Shown: in pieces, positions 9,411-20,100 of the stretch
How the letters are laid out: each line of letters opens with the position of its first letter
Position numbering within the stretch: the stretch's first letter is position 1
DNA from: Kappaphycus alvarezii
Taxonomy: Eukaryota > Rhodophyta > Florideophyceae > Gigartinales > Solieriaceae
Reading direction: 5' to 3'
Assembly: GCA_002205965.3 (NCBI GenBank)
Contig: NADL03000590.1
Location: forward strand, 2,423,001-2,487,000
Length of the DNA stretch: 64,000 nt
Position numbers and translations under genes: made by a program
The notes under the pieces: model-generated
The model's database searches: none
The model's input: the letters and a program-made list of their open reading frames with translations, nothing else
Told to the model about the DNA's origin: nothing

Positions 9411-9950
9411 TTCACTATGGCAACGAACTCCCATGTCCTACTCGAAGATTTCGTTCGAACCATGGGAGCCAAGTATGGAGAAAGCCTTAAGCTACTGTGG
9501 TTTCCGTCCAATTACATAGGTTGGAAGGTTACATAGGTTGGGAGATCACAAGAGGCCTGGAAAACGCTTTCTTCCTACAACAGAGCATGCTCGCAGCCCG
9601 CACTATCAACCAGGCTGGCATGGCATCAACTGTCGGCAAAATCACTCCATTCCCATCGGCCATGCTCCTTCACCCTCCGGAGCCAGGGGAACTTTGAATT
9701 CACGGCCAGCTCTCCAATTATAGGCAATTGGTCGGAGACTTGCGCTATATCGCCCATAGCACCTGACCCGACCTATCTTTGCTACCGCAAAACTAGGAGT
9801 GGCGAAACACTCATTAACTACCCCCAATTCGCTCTGCTCATGGCAACCTTACGATAGCTCCGCACTTACCACGACCATGGGTTGCTCTACAAACAATGTC
9901 GGGACTCTAGCCGCACCTTGTTGGTCCAACTCTTCACTGCTTCAGACTGA

Positions 9951-10256
9951 GTGAATGACAAAGCGGATTGCAAGTCCCACTCCGGTGCTGACATTTACTT
10001 AAAAGAATGCCTATTAGCTTGGTTCTCCCGCAAGTACCCGATACTAGCGGACTCCACCGCCGAAGCGGATTATCTTTCCATGCATTCCGGACTACCACAG
10101 GCAATCTTCGTCCTCCATCTCGTCTGTGAGCTCGGTGCCTACCCAACTCTGGCTGCGGAGGTCCGCTTAAAAAATCAAACCACCCTTGAGATGCTCCATC
10201 AGGTTGGGGGAACGAAGCGCAGAAAAATCATCGACCTCCGACACTACAGTATATAG
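9951..10256 (+). pseudogene. Copia RNase H fragment
   Basis: A 101-residue frame carries the C-terminal Copia RNase H: 'LLAWFSRKYPILADSTAEADYLSM' matches the family W-x-S-x-[KR]-Q-x-x-[VI]-[AS]-x-S-[ST]-x-E-A-E-Y, with Glu-Ala-Asp in place of Glu-Ala-Glu. A remnant of the D-N-x-x-A-[IL] block follows ('KNQTTLEML'), in which the catalytic Asp is missing, and then 'KRRKIIDLRHYSI', matching R-[ST]-K-H-I-D-[IV]-[RK]-Y-H. About 150 bases separate it from the 3' LTR. Confidence 0.65.
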
Positions 10257-10406
10257 GGTAAACTCAAACGATACCAAACGTGCCTACATTCCTTTCCCTC
10301 CGCCAAAAACATTGCCGATATATTCAGTAAACTGCTTCCGTGCAACCGGTTTCAAGACCTCAAGCCCCGCCTAGGAATTGTTCAGCCACGGAAAGGTCGA
10401 GGGGTC

Positions 10407-10659
10407 TGTTACAGTATACTGCCAGAAACGCATTAGCTGCAGCAATTGCAAGCCAGTCAATCGTACAGTACTGCAAGGCGTGTAACTTTATGGCATCAGT
10501 AAAACGGGTTTTCGCCGCAGGATCCTACTATACTGCTAGCTAAGAGGCCTTGCATAACAGACTAGAAAACAGTATAAATACCGTCGGCGCATGACCGTAG
10601 GCCCCCAAAATAAAAGGTCATGAGACGACTTTTACCTTGGTCATCCTCACGCTCTCACA
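10407..10659 (+). repeat. Copia 3' LTR
   Basis: A purine-rich tract (GGAAAGGTCGAGGGG, 10390-10404) immediately precedes the TGTTAC start. The LTR carries TATAAATA at 10573-10580 and AATAAA at 10609-10614 and ends CTCTCACA at 10659. Its second half matches the 5' LTR, including the CCTTGGTCATCCTCACG block. Its first half matches only in patches and in a different register. Confidence 0.65.
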
Positions 10660-11484
10660 TTGTAAAACACATTGTGCAACGTACAGTAAATTTTACTTGT
10701 ACTGAAGTGTAAAGCATAATGTGCACTGTACCGTCCAGTACGGTATTTTGTGTTGTGTACTCTACTTTACTGTGTACTGAGTACAGTATTCCGAATGGAA
10801 CAGGCCATCGACCTGCTGTTCTGCATAGTAATGTCGGGAATCGGCAAAAAGTGCTATTGGAGCGTTGAACTCAAATGTCACGTTTTTTTTCGTGACCACT
10901 GAATGCAACGGAGCACCATTTGGACGGTTGCGTGAAAATGATTTGCATAGGGTTTCGCGTACTTTCCTCGACGGGAAAATGGGGTTGTTTTAATGATTGA
11001 AAAATAGGTTAGCCTATGTTCCAAAAAGGGATCAAAGAATTGGGGAAAATGGTCGCCATGGGGGAACCAAGAAACAGATAACCCGGTCACAGGTCCCTAC
11101 TACCTATAGAACCACCTCCTTCATACAAAGGACAATTTTTAAGAACATTTTTAAAAAAATTATATGACTTTTCAGTTCATTTTTTGGCCTCACGTGCTCA
11201 TTAAAGCATGGAGATACTTGATCAAAACAAACTTTACGAGAATTACAACTCTGCTCAGTGCAGAAACAACTTTCCCTTACGTAATAATCCTCGTTTTTCC
11301 CTTCTTCTTCGCAAAGAAGGGTCCATGAGCCGTTCCTGTAAATACAGTTCACTGCTGAGCTTGTTTTGATACGTCAGCGGCAGAATGTAAGCGTTTGAAT
11401 GGGTCGACTTTGAAGACGAAATTGGTCAGTTGAACAGTCAAATCAGTCCATATTGACATTGTAAGTGGGCGAAAGAGGAAGTCG
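10660..11484. other. Spacer between the Copia and PiggyBac remnants
   Basis: No supportable gene is seen. The first 130 bases are rich in TGTAC/GTACA words. A minus-strand frame at 11104-11352 is rich in Cys ('CFCTEQSCNSRKVCF', then 'SPCFNEHV') and vaguely recalls the Cys-rich tail of PiggyBac-like transposases. It runs opposite to the transposase next door, so I leave it unassigned. Confidence 0.3.
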
Positions 11485-12720
11485 GTGGAAGCAAGCTGGG
11501 AAATACACGACCATCTCAAGACCGTCAGGCTGAAGATTGTCACCATAAAAGCGGGATTACCTCCAAAAGACATTTTGGTGGATCTTAAATCGGCTCAATT
11601 GCCGAATGAACGCGAAGATAACTATTTGGATGCTTCACCATCCCCTCGACCGCAGTACATAGGAATTCAGATGATTCAGCGGTGCAGCAATCAGATCAAG
11701 TATAATTACTCACGACCAATTTTAGACAAATCAGGACGTTTCTACACCTATTAATGAAAATTATTCGCAAAATATGCAGAATAACTGGCTACTATGATAA
11801 CATTATTACCTGTAGTCGGTATCTTCGAGATTTATCGCTATTTGAATGCTTCATGAGCATGTTTCCGCTCCGTCACCTCAATGTCATGCGTGACCTTACA
11901 AACGAGCGATTGCATACCATTGGAACTCAGCACGTTTCGTCAAGTGAGATATTTAAGTTATTTGGAGTTATCATTCTGATGATAAGGTTTACATTTCCAA
12001 AGAGGCGTGATCTCTGGAATGATAATGGATCTAAGTATATTTCCGGATCAAGTTTCAGAAAGATCATGTCATGCATGAGATTCGAGCTGATTCTCGTAAT
12101 TTTTTTCTTCATTCCTTCCTCTAAAAGGGAAGAAAACCTTTGGATAACACAAGATGGTCTCTAGTGAGTGGGTTTTTGAAGGCTATTAATGACCACCGTA
12201 AGCAATATGTCACCCTATCTTCTCATATCTGCGTAGATGAAATTATCAGTTGGTGGTACGGTCTAAGCGGGGACTTCATAAAAAAATAAATTACGCATTA
12301 TGTTACCTACGACAGGAAAGCACAAAATGGTTGCGAATTGAAGGCTTCGGCGTGTGTTCAGTCTGGAATAACGTTGAGGATGGGGCCTGTCATTGGAAAA
12401 CGGGTGGCATTCGGCGTTACTTCAAAGAAGAATTCTGTCGCACTATCGCTCTTACGCTTCGCCTTGTTAAACCGTGGCTGAAGAAAGATCGCATCGTATG
12501 CGGGGACTAATACTTTTCATAGGTGTCAACCGCATAAACCTTGATAAGTTATGGAACGAGATTTATTATTGTGGTCAAAAAAGCAGCCAGGAAAATTCCG
12601 ATGCAATATATGTCCTCAAAATAGCTCACGGAGCGCGGAGATCATATCTCGATGGTCTCTAAGAATGTTAACACACAAAAATCTTCAATGGCTTTTTTGT
12701 GGAGGTACAGAGAACGAAAA
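11485..12720 (+). pseudogene. Degraded PiggyBac-type (IS4-like DDE) transposase
   Basis: Three consecutive frames carry ordered pieces. The N-terminal block has 'FECFMSMFPLRHLNVM' and 'SSEIFKLFGVIILMIRFTF', followed by 'RRDLWNDNGSKYISG' and 'FRKIMSCMRFELI', the typical PiggyBac region before the catalytic core. The core then gives 'SHICVDEIISWWYGL' (first Asp), 'CELKASACVQSGITLRMG', 'LVKPWLKKDRIVCGD' (second Asp), and further pieces to about 12720. At least six stops and frame changes make it inactive. The family moves DNA by cut-and-paste into TTAA sites; I did not find convincing terminal inverted repeats or a flanking TTAA pair. Confidence 0.7.
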
Positions 12721-13863
12721 TATTTCCTAATCATTTGCACTGCAACCAATCAAAGGGCACCAGTTTGCAGGGAAAGATAGAAAACTGTGGAGGGTAAAAC
12801 AAAAAAGTGGAATTCGAGATTGCGGTCCCAGATATTGTCGAAAGGTACAATGACACGTGTTCTCGAATTGGTCTTCATAACAGATGCCGGCAAGATAACC
12901 TTGGAATTAAGAAGAAAATGGAATTGAAAGATTAGGCTATTTGCTCTACATGCCGTGACAGTGCGCCTGTTGATCTTTATATCTATCGCGAGAGCACAAA
13001 AAGGTGTTGCCTTATGGTTCATTTGCGCGCAAAGCACCATAGGGAACTTAAACAGGATTCAAAGGTAAAGCGAATTAGAGTACCTTTCTGAAGTAAAAGT
13101 AAAAATTATTTTGAGGTCTTTTTCTATAACCTCGCATTTGTTATACTCGCGTTAAATTACTTACGAAGCTAGCTGCTGTCTATAGCGTACCTAACTATCT
13201 CTTTATAAGATGTAATCGTATTCTTTCCCATATTCAAGTTGATGCCTAATGACGCACTGAGAGAGCAGATTTTTCGCAACAAGTCGAGTTCCCGATGTAA
13301 CTTTCGCGTCTCTGATAGAAACCCAGGGAGAAATGAACCCACAACCTCTGGTTAAGCCACCAAAGACTCGCACCATAGGCCACAGCCCCAGTGTTGGATG
13401 GGAGAATTTGCTATGGATTATTTAAAGTTAGATCCGATTTCATCCTATTAATAAGTTTCACTCGACACTTGACGTCATCCGCCGCCGTATCTGCAAGCGA
13501 CTGAGTTGTACCCTCTGGTCATCCATCGCTCAAGTTATCCTGTCCCGAGCTCGGATGCGCATGGACGACGAAGTACATCCGATTAGATCCTAGCCGTGTA
13601 GTTAGAACGTGCGCAGTCCTCGGCAGACACTGAATGCATTAAATCTCTTTAGACGATAGATAATCAATGAAGTAAAGTTTCTCTACTGTACGAAAGGGTA
13701 CAAACTGCAGGATAGATGTCTACTGAAACTATTACTTAACAGAGTAACTTTCTTACTACAAAATATTGGGCCTAAAACTTTTTGACTACCTCTGTACAGT
13801 ACTGTAAAAATATTGTCCTCATATGAGGGCAAAGTGTGCCTCATATAAGGAAAACGCTATGAC
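12721..13863. other. Spacer with a tRNA-like minus-strand patch
   Basis: To about 13080 there is decayed transposase-like reading. Beyond it I see no coding sequence. At about 13324-13395 the complement reads like a decayed tRNA or a tRNA-derived SINE head: an A-box-like TGGCCTATGGTGCGAG and a B-box-like GTGGGTTCATTTC 30 bases later. Acceptor pairing fails, so it is not called as a tRNA gene. Confidence 0.3.
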
Positions 13864-13954
13864 TGTGATAATACTGGGGGTAATGAGCACCGACGATCGG
13901 TTCGTGCAAGCAAATCCCGACGACCGGGATAAATTCTGTTGCTGAGGCTTCCTG
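13864..13954 (-). repeat. LTR-like direct repeat, copy A
   Basis: It begins TGTGATAATACTGGGGG and runs to CTTCCTGT, matching 17335-17425 with roughly ten differences. Both copies carry two CGAC-ACCGGT-type blocks. Similarity fades on both sides, so the full LTR borders are not visible. Confidence 0.6.
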
Positions 13955-14119
13955 TGGAGGGGCTTCTCATTAGATATAGTTTGGCTAGGTCTGGCCTCAT
14001 GCTTGTATTGCTTTGCCTTGTGGGCCGAGAACTGAACAGGACTTTCTCTGACATCCAGCTTTAAGATATTTCCAGATACATTCAGCACTTTGTGACGACC
14101 TTCCCATAGATCAGAGTTG

Positions 14120-14934
14120 TCACAATCTACTGGAACTTGTCAACAATTCCAGTTTGAGCCATTGTAGCAGCTGATATTTTGTTCCTGAGGGCTCTAGAGA
14201 TCTTTTTGTGGTATAAACGCGAGCCATCTCTTTTCGTGCTTCATCCAGAGACGTCATTAGTTCCACTTTCGTTGGTAAGTCGGCAGGTGTTAAAGGGATC
14301 CCACGTATAACGCCAAAAACGAGTAATCCGTAAGGCCTAGCGTTATGTTTGAGAGCCCTAACGGTAGTCTCCAATACCTCTCGTTTTCGCATGGTCGGAT
14401 GTTCCAATTTAGCCTTACGGTATGTCTGCCCCAGAAAAGAATGTTATCTTTCGCCAGCTCCAATGAGTTCTGATTTTCATCTCCGGCCAATGTCAGTTTG
14501 ATGCCGGCTAAGCGGCATAAACTCTTTAACAGAAGGGAGGAAAACTGCGGTCTTGAGTCTTCATGAAGCTCGATTGATTGCCCAGTGCTACGAGCGCTCC
14601 AAGTACTGGCGAAAGTCTTACATACCTCCTGTGTGGTTTCACGGAAGAGAAACGCTGCGGAGTTGAACATAGAATCTTTTTCAATCACGTGCAAAGCAGT
14701 GTAACCTCCGAGCTAGAACAGATCAAAGCTCAGAACAAGGTTAAATACAATGTCATCGTTCAGTACAGTCACTTGGAAGCGGCTGGTTTTCTCACTTAAA
14801 CGTTGGCATTTGTCACAAGACTCCTCAATTCTTTGCAATGTCTCAAGTGTTACTTGCGGACAATCTCCAGGCCTAGCACAGCGTAACACAGAGAAAAGTC
14901 GTCGTGATTCTGGGTGATACAAATGGCGGTGCAC
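14120..14934 (-). pseudogene. Gypsy-like integrase (second element)
   Basis: The frame at 14713-14934 carries the HHCC zinc finger: 'HRHLYHPESRRLFSVL' supplies the two His, and 'EESCDKCQRLS' the two Cys. The frame at 14290-14694 carries the core: 'HVIEKDSMFNSAAFL' (the first catalytic residue D, here E-K-D), 'ELHEDSRPQFSS' (second Asp) and 'NSLELAKD' near the Glu position, followed by 14120-14407 with the C-terminal part. The three frames join through small indels. It would insert element DNA, but the many breaks make it inactive. Confidence 0.65.
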
Positions 14935-15021
14935 CTTCCGAAGCTCAACATCAGTAAACAGAATATAGCTGACTACATCCCAGACGATAAACAGATGACC
15001 ATGTTTCCTTGTGAGTAGAAT

Positions 15022-15270
15022 CTACCACTCCTTACTACTAGGGACAATCTTATTATTCACCAGGTCAGTTGAAAACTCGTAGTTATCCAGAAACTCTAGC
15101 CCAACCAATAGAGGAATATTGACTTCAACAACCTCGACCTGAAAAGATAGAAAGGTAGTAGCATTCACAGGGATGTGTACATTAATAAAACCCATGTCCC
15201 TGTACCTTTTTTCTTCCAACTTATAGAACCGGTGACCATCTATGTCTTTCGGAGAGAATGGTACTCTCAT
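15022..15270 (-). pseudogene. Retroelement protease-like fragment
   Basis: This 82-residue frame resembles the second half of a retropepsin in this Gypsy lineage: 'FQVEVVEVNIPLLVGLEFLDNY' holds the hydrophobic I-G/L-G-L-D-x-L block that follows the flap. The catalytic D-T-G, expected upstream, is suggested at about 15315-15340 on the complement ('DTGAQKS'-like reading) but sits in another frame. It lies between the zinc knuckle and the integrase. Confidence 0.5.
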
Positions 15271-15689
15271 TCAATGACAGTAGGCTTTTGTTTTTCGGCG
15301 CTGATGACAGATTTTTGTGCTCCGGTATCAACACACGCTCCTTGGAAGTGATGGTGCTCGCCAGGCTCACTGGCTAAAAAATGGAACTTGGACTCATCAT
15401 CACTTAGGATGGTGGCTATTGACTCTTTAGCAGTATCGTATCCATCTGCGCCTCCCTCATCTCGGGACCGTTATTGTGGAGTATCAGATTCACCGTCATA
15501 AGGTAGAGAAGAAAGGGTAGGCAAATAATCATGGGAGGGTTGAAAAGTGGAGAAATGTAACATGTGGCTCTCCATGCTTGACAGTAGATTTTCGAAAACC
15601 TGTTGATCGGATTTTTGGATCTGATTATCCAGGGGTTCTGAACCTTCGGCTTACTGATGGTCGAGCTGATAGAAAAGCTCGGCTAAAAC

Positions 15690-17000
15690 ACGATGCGTGC
15701 GATTCTCAACGATCGAATTCTTCCGGAATTAGTACTAAAACTTGTTTGCAGCTACCTGAACTACATTAAGCGGTTTCCTGCAGTCTTTTACAAGATGAGA
15801 TCGATTCCCACAGTTGAAGCACCCACAAATAAACAGAGGATCAAACTGGGCTGTACTTTTGATGAGCTTTCTGTAGTTGAAAGAGCTCAAAGATGAAGGC
15901 TTGCGCCCATAACTCCCCTGTCCATCGAAGACAATGCCGGAGATTTCTTGATCTTGGGGCTTTCTCGCTAATCTTACCTTGTTAAAAATTTCATCTTTAA
16001 GGCGACCAATTGAAGCTTCCTTAATTTAACTGTAGTTGTGCTTCTAATTCTCCGTAGAGTTGTTTTAAATTCAGATTGCAGGTGGAAACCCGCGCAAGGA
16101 TTTCTGTCGCCCATTCATAGCCGATGACTGCGGAGGAAAGGTATTCCACTTGTGGGCGTCGCCGCGGTGAGCAACTGGAGCTTGACGTGCGAGTTTCGTA
16201 ATTAACTTGTATACTTTTTATAGGCTGGTAGCGGCATCCATTATCTCAGCCACATACTTGCTTATTCGCAGTGATTTCGGAAAGTTTTTCACTTTGTTCT
16301 GTCGAACGATGGGATATTATTCCTCTCGATTTGGTCAACGGCCTGTTGGAACGATTGGGTATAGCCATCCATAGAGTCAAGATAAAAAAGTTTTGCCTCC
16401 CCATGTAAGAGGTTACGTAGGAAATCTAGGCGCCGCGTTGGGTTCAGGTTGTAGTCGCGAGAAATTTGGCGATATTTGTCAACAAAATCCTGCCGTCACT
16501 CACCAATATCACCTGAGAGATTTTCCGTTCTCTTGGAGTCTCATAGCCACGTTATGGGCGAGCTTGTCAGAGCAGGTCACAACTGATTGCGTTGGTGAAC
16601 TACTTTCAGAACCAGGTGTTGAAACATCTAAGTTTTGATTCTGTCTACCTGCAGCAATAATCCCTCTCGCAATATCGATAACTGCACTCCGAACGTCCTC
16701 GTCAGCGTATAGATTTGAAGCTAGCGTCATATGTATCCGTCAAGATGAATGTATCCGTCGAGATGAATGCTGGACGACATATGCTCCTCAACGGACCAGA
16801 AAATTCTTCAGCCCTGTGGGTAGTGCTGCAATGGCACGGGAATTCGCCCCCAAAAGCACAGCTGGTGGAAAGCGGTCGGCAACTGCTTGTATTAGAGTGC
16901 CGCCTGTAATGGAGTCGTCTGCATTAAACACCCGAATTTTAGTAACAAACCCTCTTTGGATATGGTCCATAGCGCCTAAAGTAGGCTGAGGCAGGGTTCG
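15690..17000 (-). pseudogene. Gag-like region with CCHC zinc knuckle (second element)
   Basis: On the complement of about 15780-15830 a clean retroviral-type zinc knuckle is readable: 'CFNCGNRSHLVKDC', C-x2-C-x4-H-x4-C. Upstream, to about 17000, several short minus-strand frames (for example 16509-16730) are compatible with a helical Gag but are not recognisable on their own. The knuckle would bind element RNA in the particle. Confidence 0.5.
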
Positions 17001-17334
17001 ATAAACATGGAAATCGTTTGAGTTGATGTTTCCGGCTTATTCCTGGCCCCAGAATCAGCTGGAGAATTTCCCGACATGGAGTGGGTGGTCATCGTCCTAC
17101 TCTTGGTATAAGCACTCTTTCACAGTAAAGGACAGTACGAAATACAATGTATGTCAGTTACTTCAACTGTTGCTAAAAGAAAGTCAAGGAAGTTAAATGG
17201 AATGCAGATAGATGATGATGGGCGGTGCGTCGAGCGTGCAACGTTTGTGTCCAAGGTGGATATTAGATTCTTGAAATTTTCCTTGGCTTGGTAGCTGGTC
17301 TCTTTGCAGTGGTTCCCCAGATGCAGATTCGGGA

Positions 17335-17425
17335 TGTGATAATACTGGGGGTAATGAGCACCGACTACCGGTGCGTGCAAGCGAATACCGACGACCGGTA
17401 TAAATTCTGTTGCTGTGGCTTCCTG
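17335..17425 (-). repeat. LTR-like direct repeat, copy B
   Basis: Partner of 13864-13954, in the same orientation. It starts TGTGATAATACTGGGGG after GGGA and ends CTTCCTGT before a T-rich stretch. Confidence 0.6.
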
Positions 17426-18029
17426 TTTTTTGGCTTTTTCTCTCTGCCCTCCGGTCCCGGCGGAGACTGGCAAAACACTTTACTCCTTTACGCAATCGTA
17501 TTCATCATTATGGCAGAAATATTTCTAAAAAAAGTAGACATACTAATATGACATCGCGAAGTGCGACGTCCCGGTAATACGACACCAATCATCATAGAAG
17601 CAATCATATTACACGTATTAACAATGTCGGATAGACAATAGAACGATGAGTCGAAGCCAGCTAGCAGGCAGGCCGCGTTGGACGTGGCAACAGCCGCAGC
17701 GTGCCTTGTATTAATATCCTGGGAACCTCCCGGTATGACTCTATGACCTTGGCTGCAACGCTTCTTGCCACTTCGGTATGAGTGTGAATGCGTCTGAATG
17801 CCAACTGCCGATAGTGTATATGGTATCTGTCTCAAAAAAAGTAGCAACGAAGGGTAATACTTTCTATGTTCCCTCGAGTGAACCCCCAACATGCACCGGA
17901 TCACGAAATTGCGGCCGCCACAACTCTCTACGAGGAAACTTCCTCTGTATTTAGAGACTTTACTAAAGAAAATTTCCCGTGCGCTATCCGAGCCTTTAAA
18001 ACAGGTTCCGCTGCTGGAGGGGTCGGGCA
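17426..18029. other. Spacer with no supportable gene
   Basis: Frames here are short, run both ways and show no recognisable motif. The end of the second Gypsy element and the start of the following reverse transcriptase are not sharply marked. Confidence 0.3.
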
Positions 18030-19440
18030 GTAAGCCATGCCACCTCGTGGCACCCTTGCCAGCTTTCTCCTCCACGCAGGGGGTATTTATACAGGCCATT
18101 ACAAATTTCGTCAATTTGATGGGCTCTGGGCGAGCTCCCTCACACTTGCTCCGTGGATCAAGGGAGCGCAACTCACGCCACTGACAAAAAAGGACAGGTC
18201 TCCAAGGCCGCTTGCGTCGGAGAGACGCTGTACAGACTCGTCAAAATCGAAGAGCTTCCAAGAAAGCTGCACTATACTTCCAGCCTCTTCAAGTTGGGCT
18301 ACCAAAAAAAGCCGGGACCTACACGGTGGTACACACTACGCGAAAAATGGTACAAGCATTCGGAAAGAGGGCAGATTACGCATTGCTCTCTGTCGACCTA
18401 GAAAATGCGTTAAGCCTCTGCAGCCGATCCTCTTTCCTCAAATCCGTGAAAGATATGTTCCCCTAGCACCTTCCATGGGTGCGGTACTGCTCTGCCAAAG
18501 AGCCTACATATCTATACGCAGGCTCCAAGACTATGAGGAGCGTGTTTAGAGACCAGCAGGGCTTGAAAACCTGGGTGGACTGCTCTTCGATCTAGTCGTG
18601 CACCCTGTCGTCCTGACAATACAGGGTTTGCTGACCTCTAACTAGTATGGCGATAGAGAGGTAGGGCAGCTTCTGTTACAGCTATCATATCATGACGACG
18701 GATATATCATAAGAACCCACAAGCAGCTATTGAAAGCAGTAGAAGTCCTGTCGCCTTCATATGCCACAGACCGCGGCCTTCATCTGGCCATGACAAAGTG
18801 CAAGATTTGGTTTCCTATTACACCACCGCCATCCGTCAAAGAGCTTTACCCAGCCGGACTAAAGCAATTATATAGCGACATAATTCGCATTCTCAATAGC
18901 CCCATGGGTTCGACGGCATTCATGCAACGACGATTTATACGAACACGTTGGGTCCTTCAAGCCCTTCCTGGCAACAATTGCCGATCTCAACGACACAAAA
19001 GTGGCTCTTCAACTACTTCGAAATTGCTTTGGCGTCTGAAAGGTCGATTGCTTGTTACGCTTCGTTCCCCATGCTAGTATAGTGGGAGGCGCCAGGTGGA
19101 TCGACAAGATGATCTAGAAATGCGTCCGAACTCTAGCAAGAGGCCTCCTCGTCCTCAAGATCCTTCGAAAAATCCAGCTCCCAGGGAAACCGCTAAACAC
19201 CAATGAACCATAGCCATGCATAGGCCTCAAATTGACGCGCGATATTTTCGCCGCCGCTTTCCTCGCCTGTTGTGCCGCTGCTGCTACCCTCTGCCACTCC
19301 ATCCTACTGGCTTCAATAAGATCGCTGAGCACATACAAAGATGGAGGCGATGCCTACAGGTGAGGTCTACCTCATGTCCACTGTCGAAAATAGTTTCCTT
19401 CGGGATCTTTGCTCCAACAATTGTCGCCGAGGAAGTAGGG
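18030..19440 (+). pseudogene. Degraded non-LTR-like reverse transcriptase
   Basis: Ordered pieces of one reverse transcriptase run through all three plus frames. They include a 'LTPLTKKD' block with 'GETLYRL' in a neighbouring frame, 'ADYALLSVDLENAL' with the first palm Asp (about 18375-18415), 'SRSSFLKSVKDMFP', a 'HDDGYIIR' stretch near 18692-18715 where the Y-x-D-D box is expected, and 'DRGLHLAMTKCKIWFP' (about 18770-18810). Further pieces of the C-terminal region ('NSPMGSTAF', 'LLRNCFG', 'RWIDKMI') run to about 19130. The arrangement matches the free-standing reverse transcriptase genes scattered in algal and oomycete genomes. It is heavily frameshifted. Confidence 0.6.
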
Positions 19441-20100
19441 TAAATTGAACCCGATATTTTCGAGGGTGAAAGTCACCTATTGGGGCAAGTGTACACTTTA
19501 CTTACCTCTAACTTGGATCTCCATTAATTGGATGGCCTTAACTTTACTTACCCCGCCTTCGCAGGTAAAGGTAACCTAGCTAACTAGTATTTATGCCTAA
19601 CTGACCACTAGGGCCCCAGATTACACAGCCACCCAGGTGTTGGCTCTGAGCTTGACTTATAACTTACGCCTTTGCAGAAGCCTTGCCAAGAGCAACTTTG
19701 GCTATAGCCAAGTTTATCGGCCCAGGTCCCTCCTTTTATTTCCTCCCCCTCTACCCAATATAATAATACCCCTCTTGTTGTTTGTTTGTAATATTTACTC
19801 ACTCTGAGCGCCCCGGACTACGGCGTCTATATATGAATAGGAACTTCAAGGTTGTCGTTCGTGAAAACATCATTATTTCCAAGATAGATATTCAGCACTG
19901 CTGACACACTACTACATCTTCTTTGTCCAGTATTACATCCCTGGTGTCTATGGTTCTTTGGACTCGATTTTATTAAGGTTCTATTATTCCGCGGCCCACG
20001 GTCCGGCCTGACAACCCGGAGGACAAGTATACCGTCCAGCCGTCCAAGAAATCACCCCCGCTCTTCCAGTCCCACTCCTCCTCGCCGTCGGCGAGCTGTG
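19441..20100. other. Possible solo LTR-like sequence
   Basis: No gene is seen. The stretch 19600-19990 has LTR-like features (TATATATGAATAG near 19829 and a following T-rich tail), but no second copy exists in the window, so an LTR cannot be demonstrated. Confidence 0.25.

Larger units (their letters stand above)
148..10659 (+). mobile_element. Degraded Ty1/Copia LTR retrotransposon, split by a Gypsy insertion
   Basis: Gag, protease, integrase, reverse transcriptase and RNase H pieces lie in that order on the plus strand, which is the Copia order (integrase before reverse transcriptase). They are flanked by two LTR-like segments of 252 and 253 bp. The internal region is interrupted at 3041-8836 by a Gypsy element that entered near the start of the reverse transcriptase. 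Many stops and frame changes show that this copy is dead. The two LTRs match well only in their TATA/polyadenylation half, so either the element is very old or the two ends come from different family members. Confidence 0.75.
13864..17425 (-). mobile_element. Second Gypsy-like LTR element, reverse transcriptase lost
   Basis: On the minus strand, in order, come a Gag zinc knuckle (about 15770-15835), a protease-like region (15022-15270) and an integrase (14120-14934). A ~91-bp direct repeat flanks them (13864-13954 and 17335-17425), probably the conserved part of the LTRs. Only about 90 bases lie between protease and integrase, so the whole reverse transcriptase and RNase H is missing. The integrase is of a different Gypsy lineage from the nested element, with a distinctive zinc-finger segment. 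Numerous stops show it is dead. Confidence 0.65.

Noticed and set aside
11104..11352. Zinc-finger gene on the minus strand next to the PiggyBac remnant
   Set aside because: The Cys spacing fits no known finger, and it runs opposite to the transposase it would belong to.
17335..17425. Host promoter with TATA box (GGTATAAATT)
   Set aside because: The same sequence recurs at 13864 and flanks a Gypsy-type integrase, so it belongs to the element ends.
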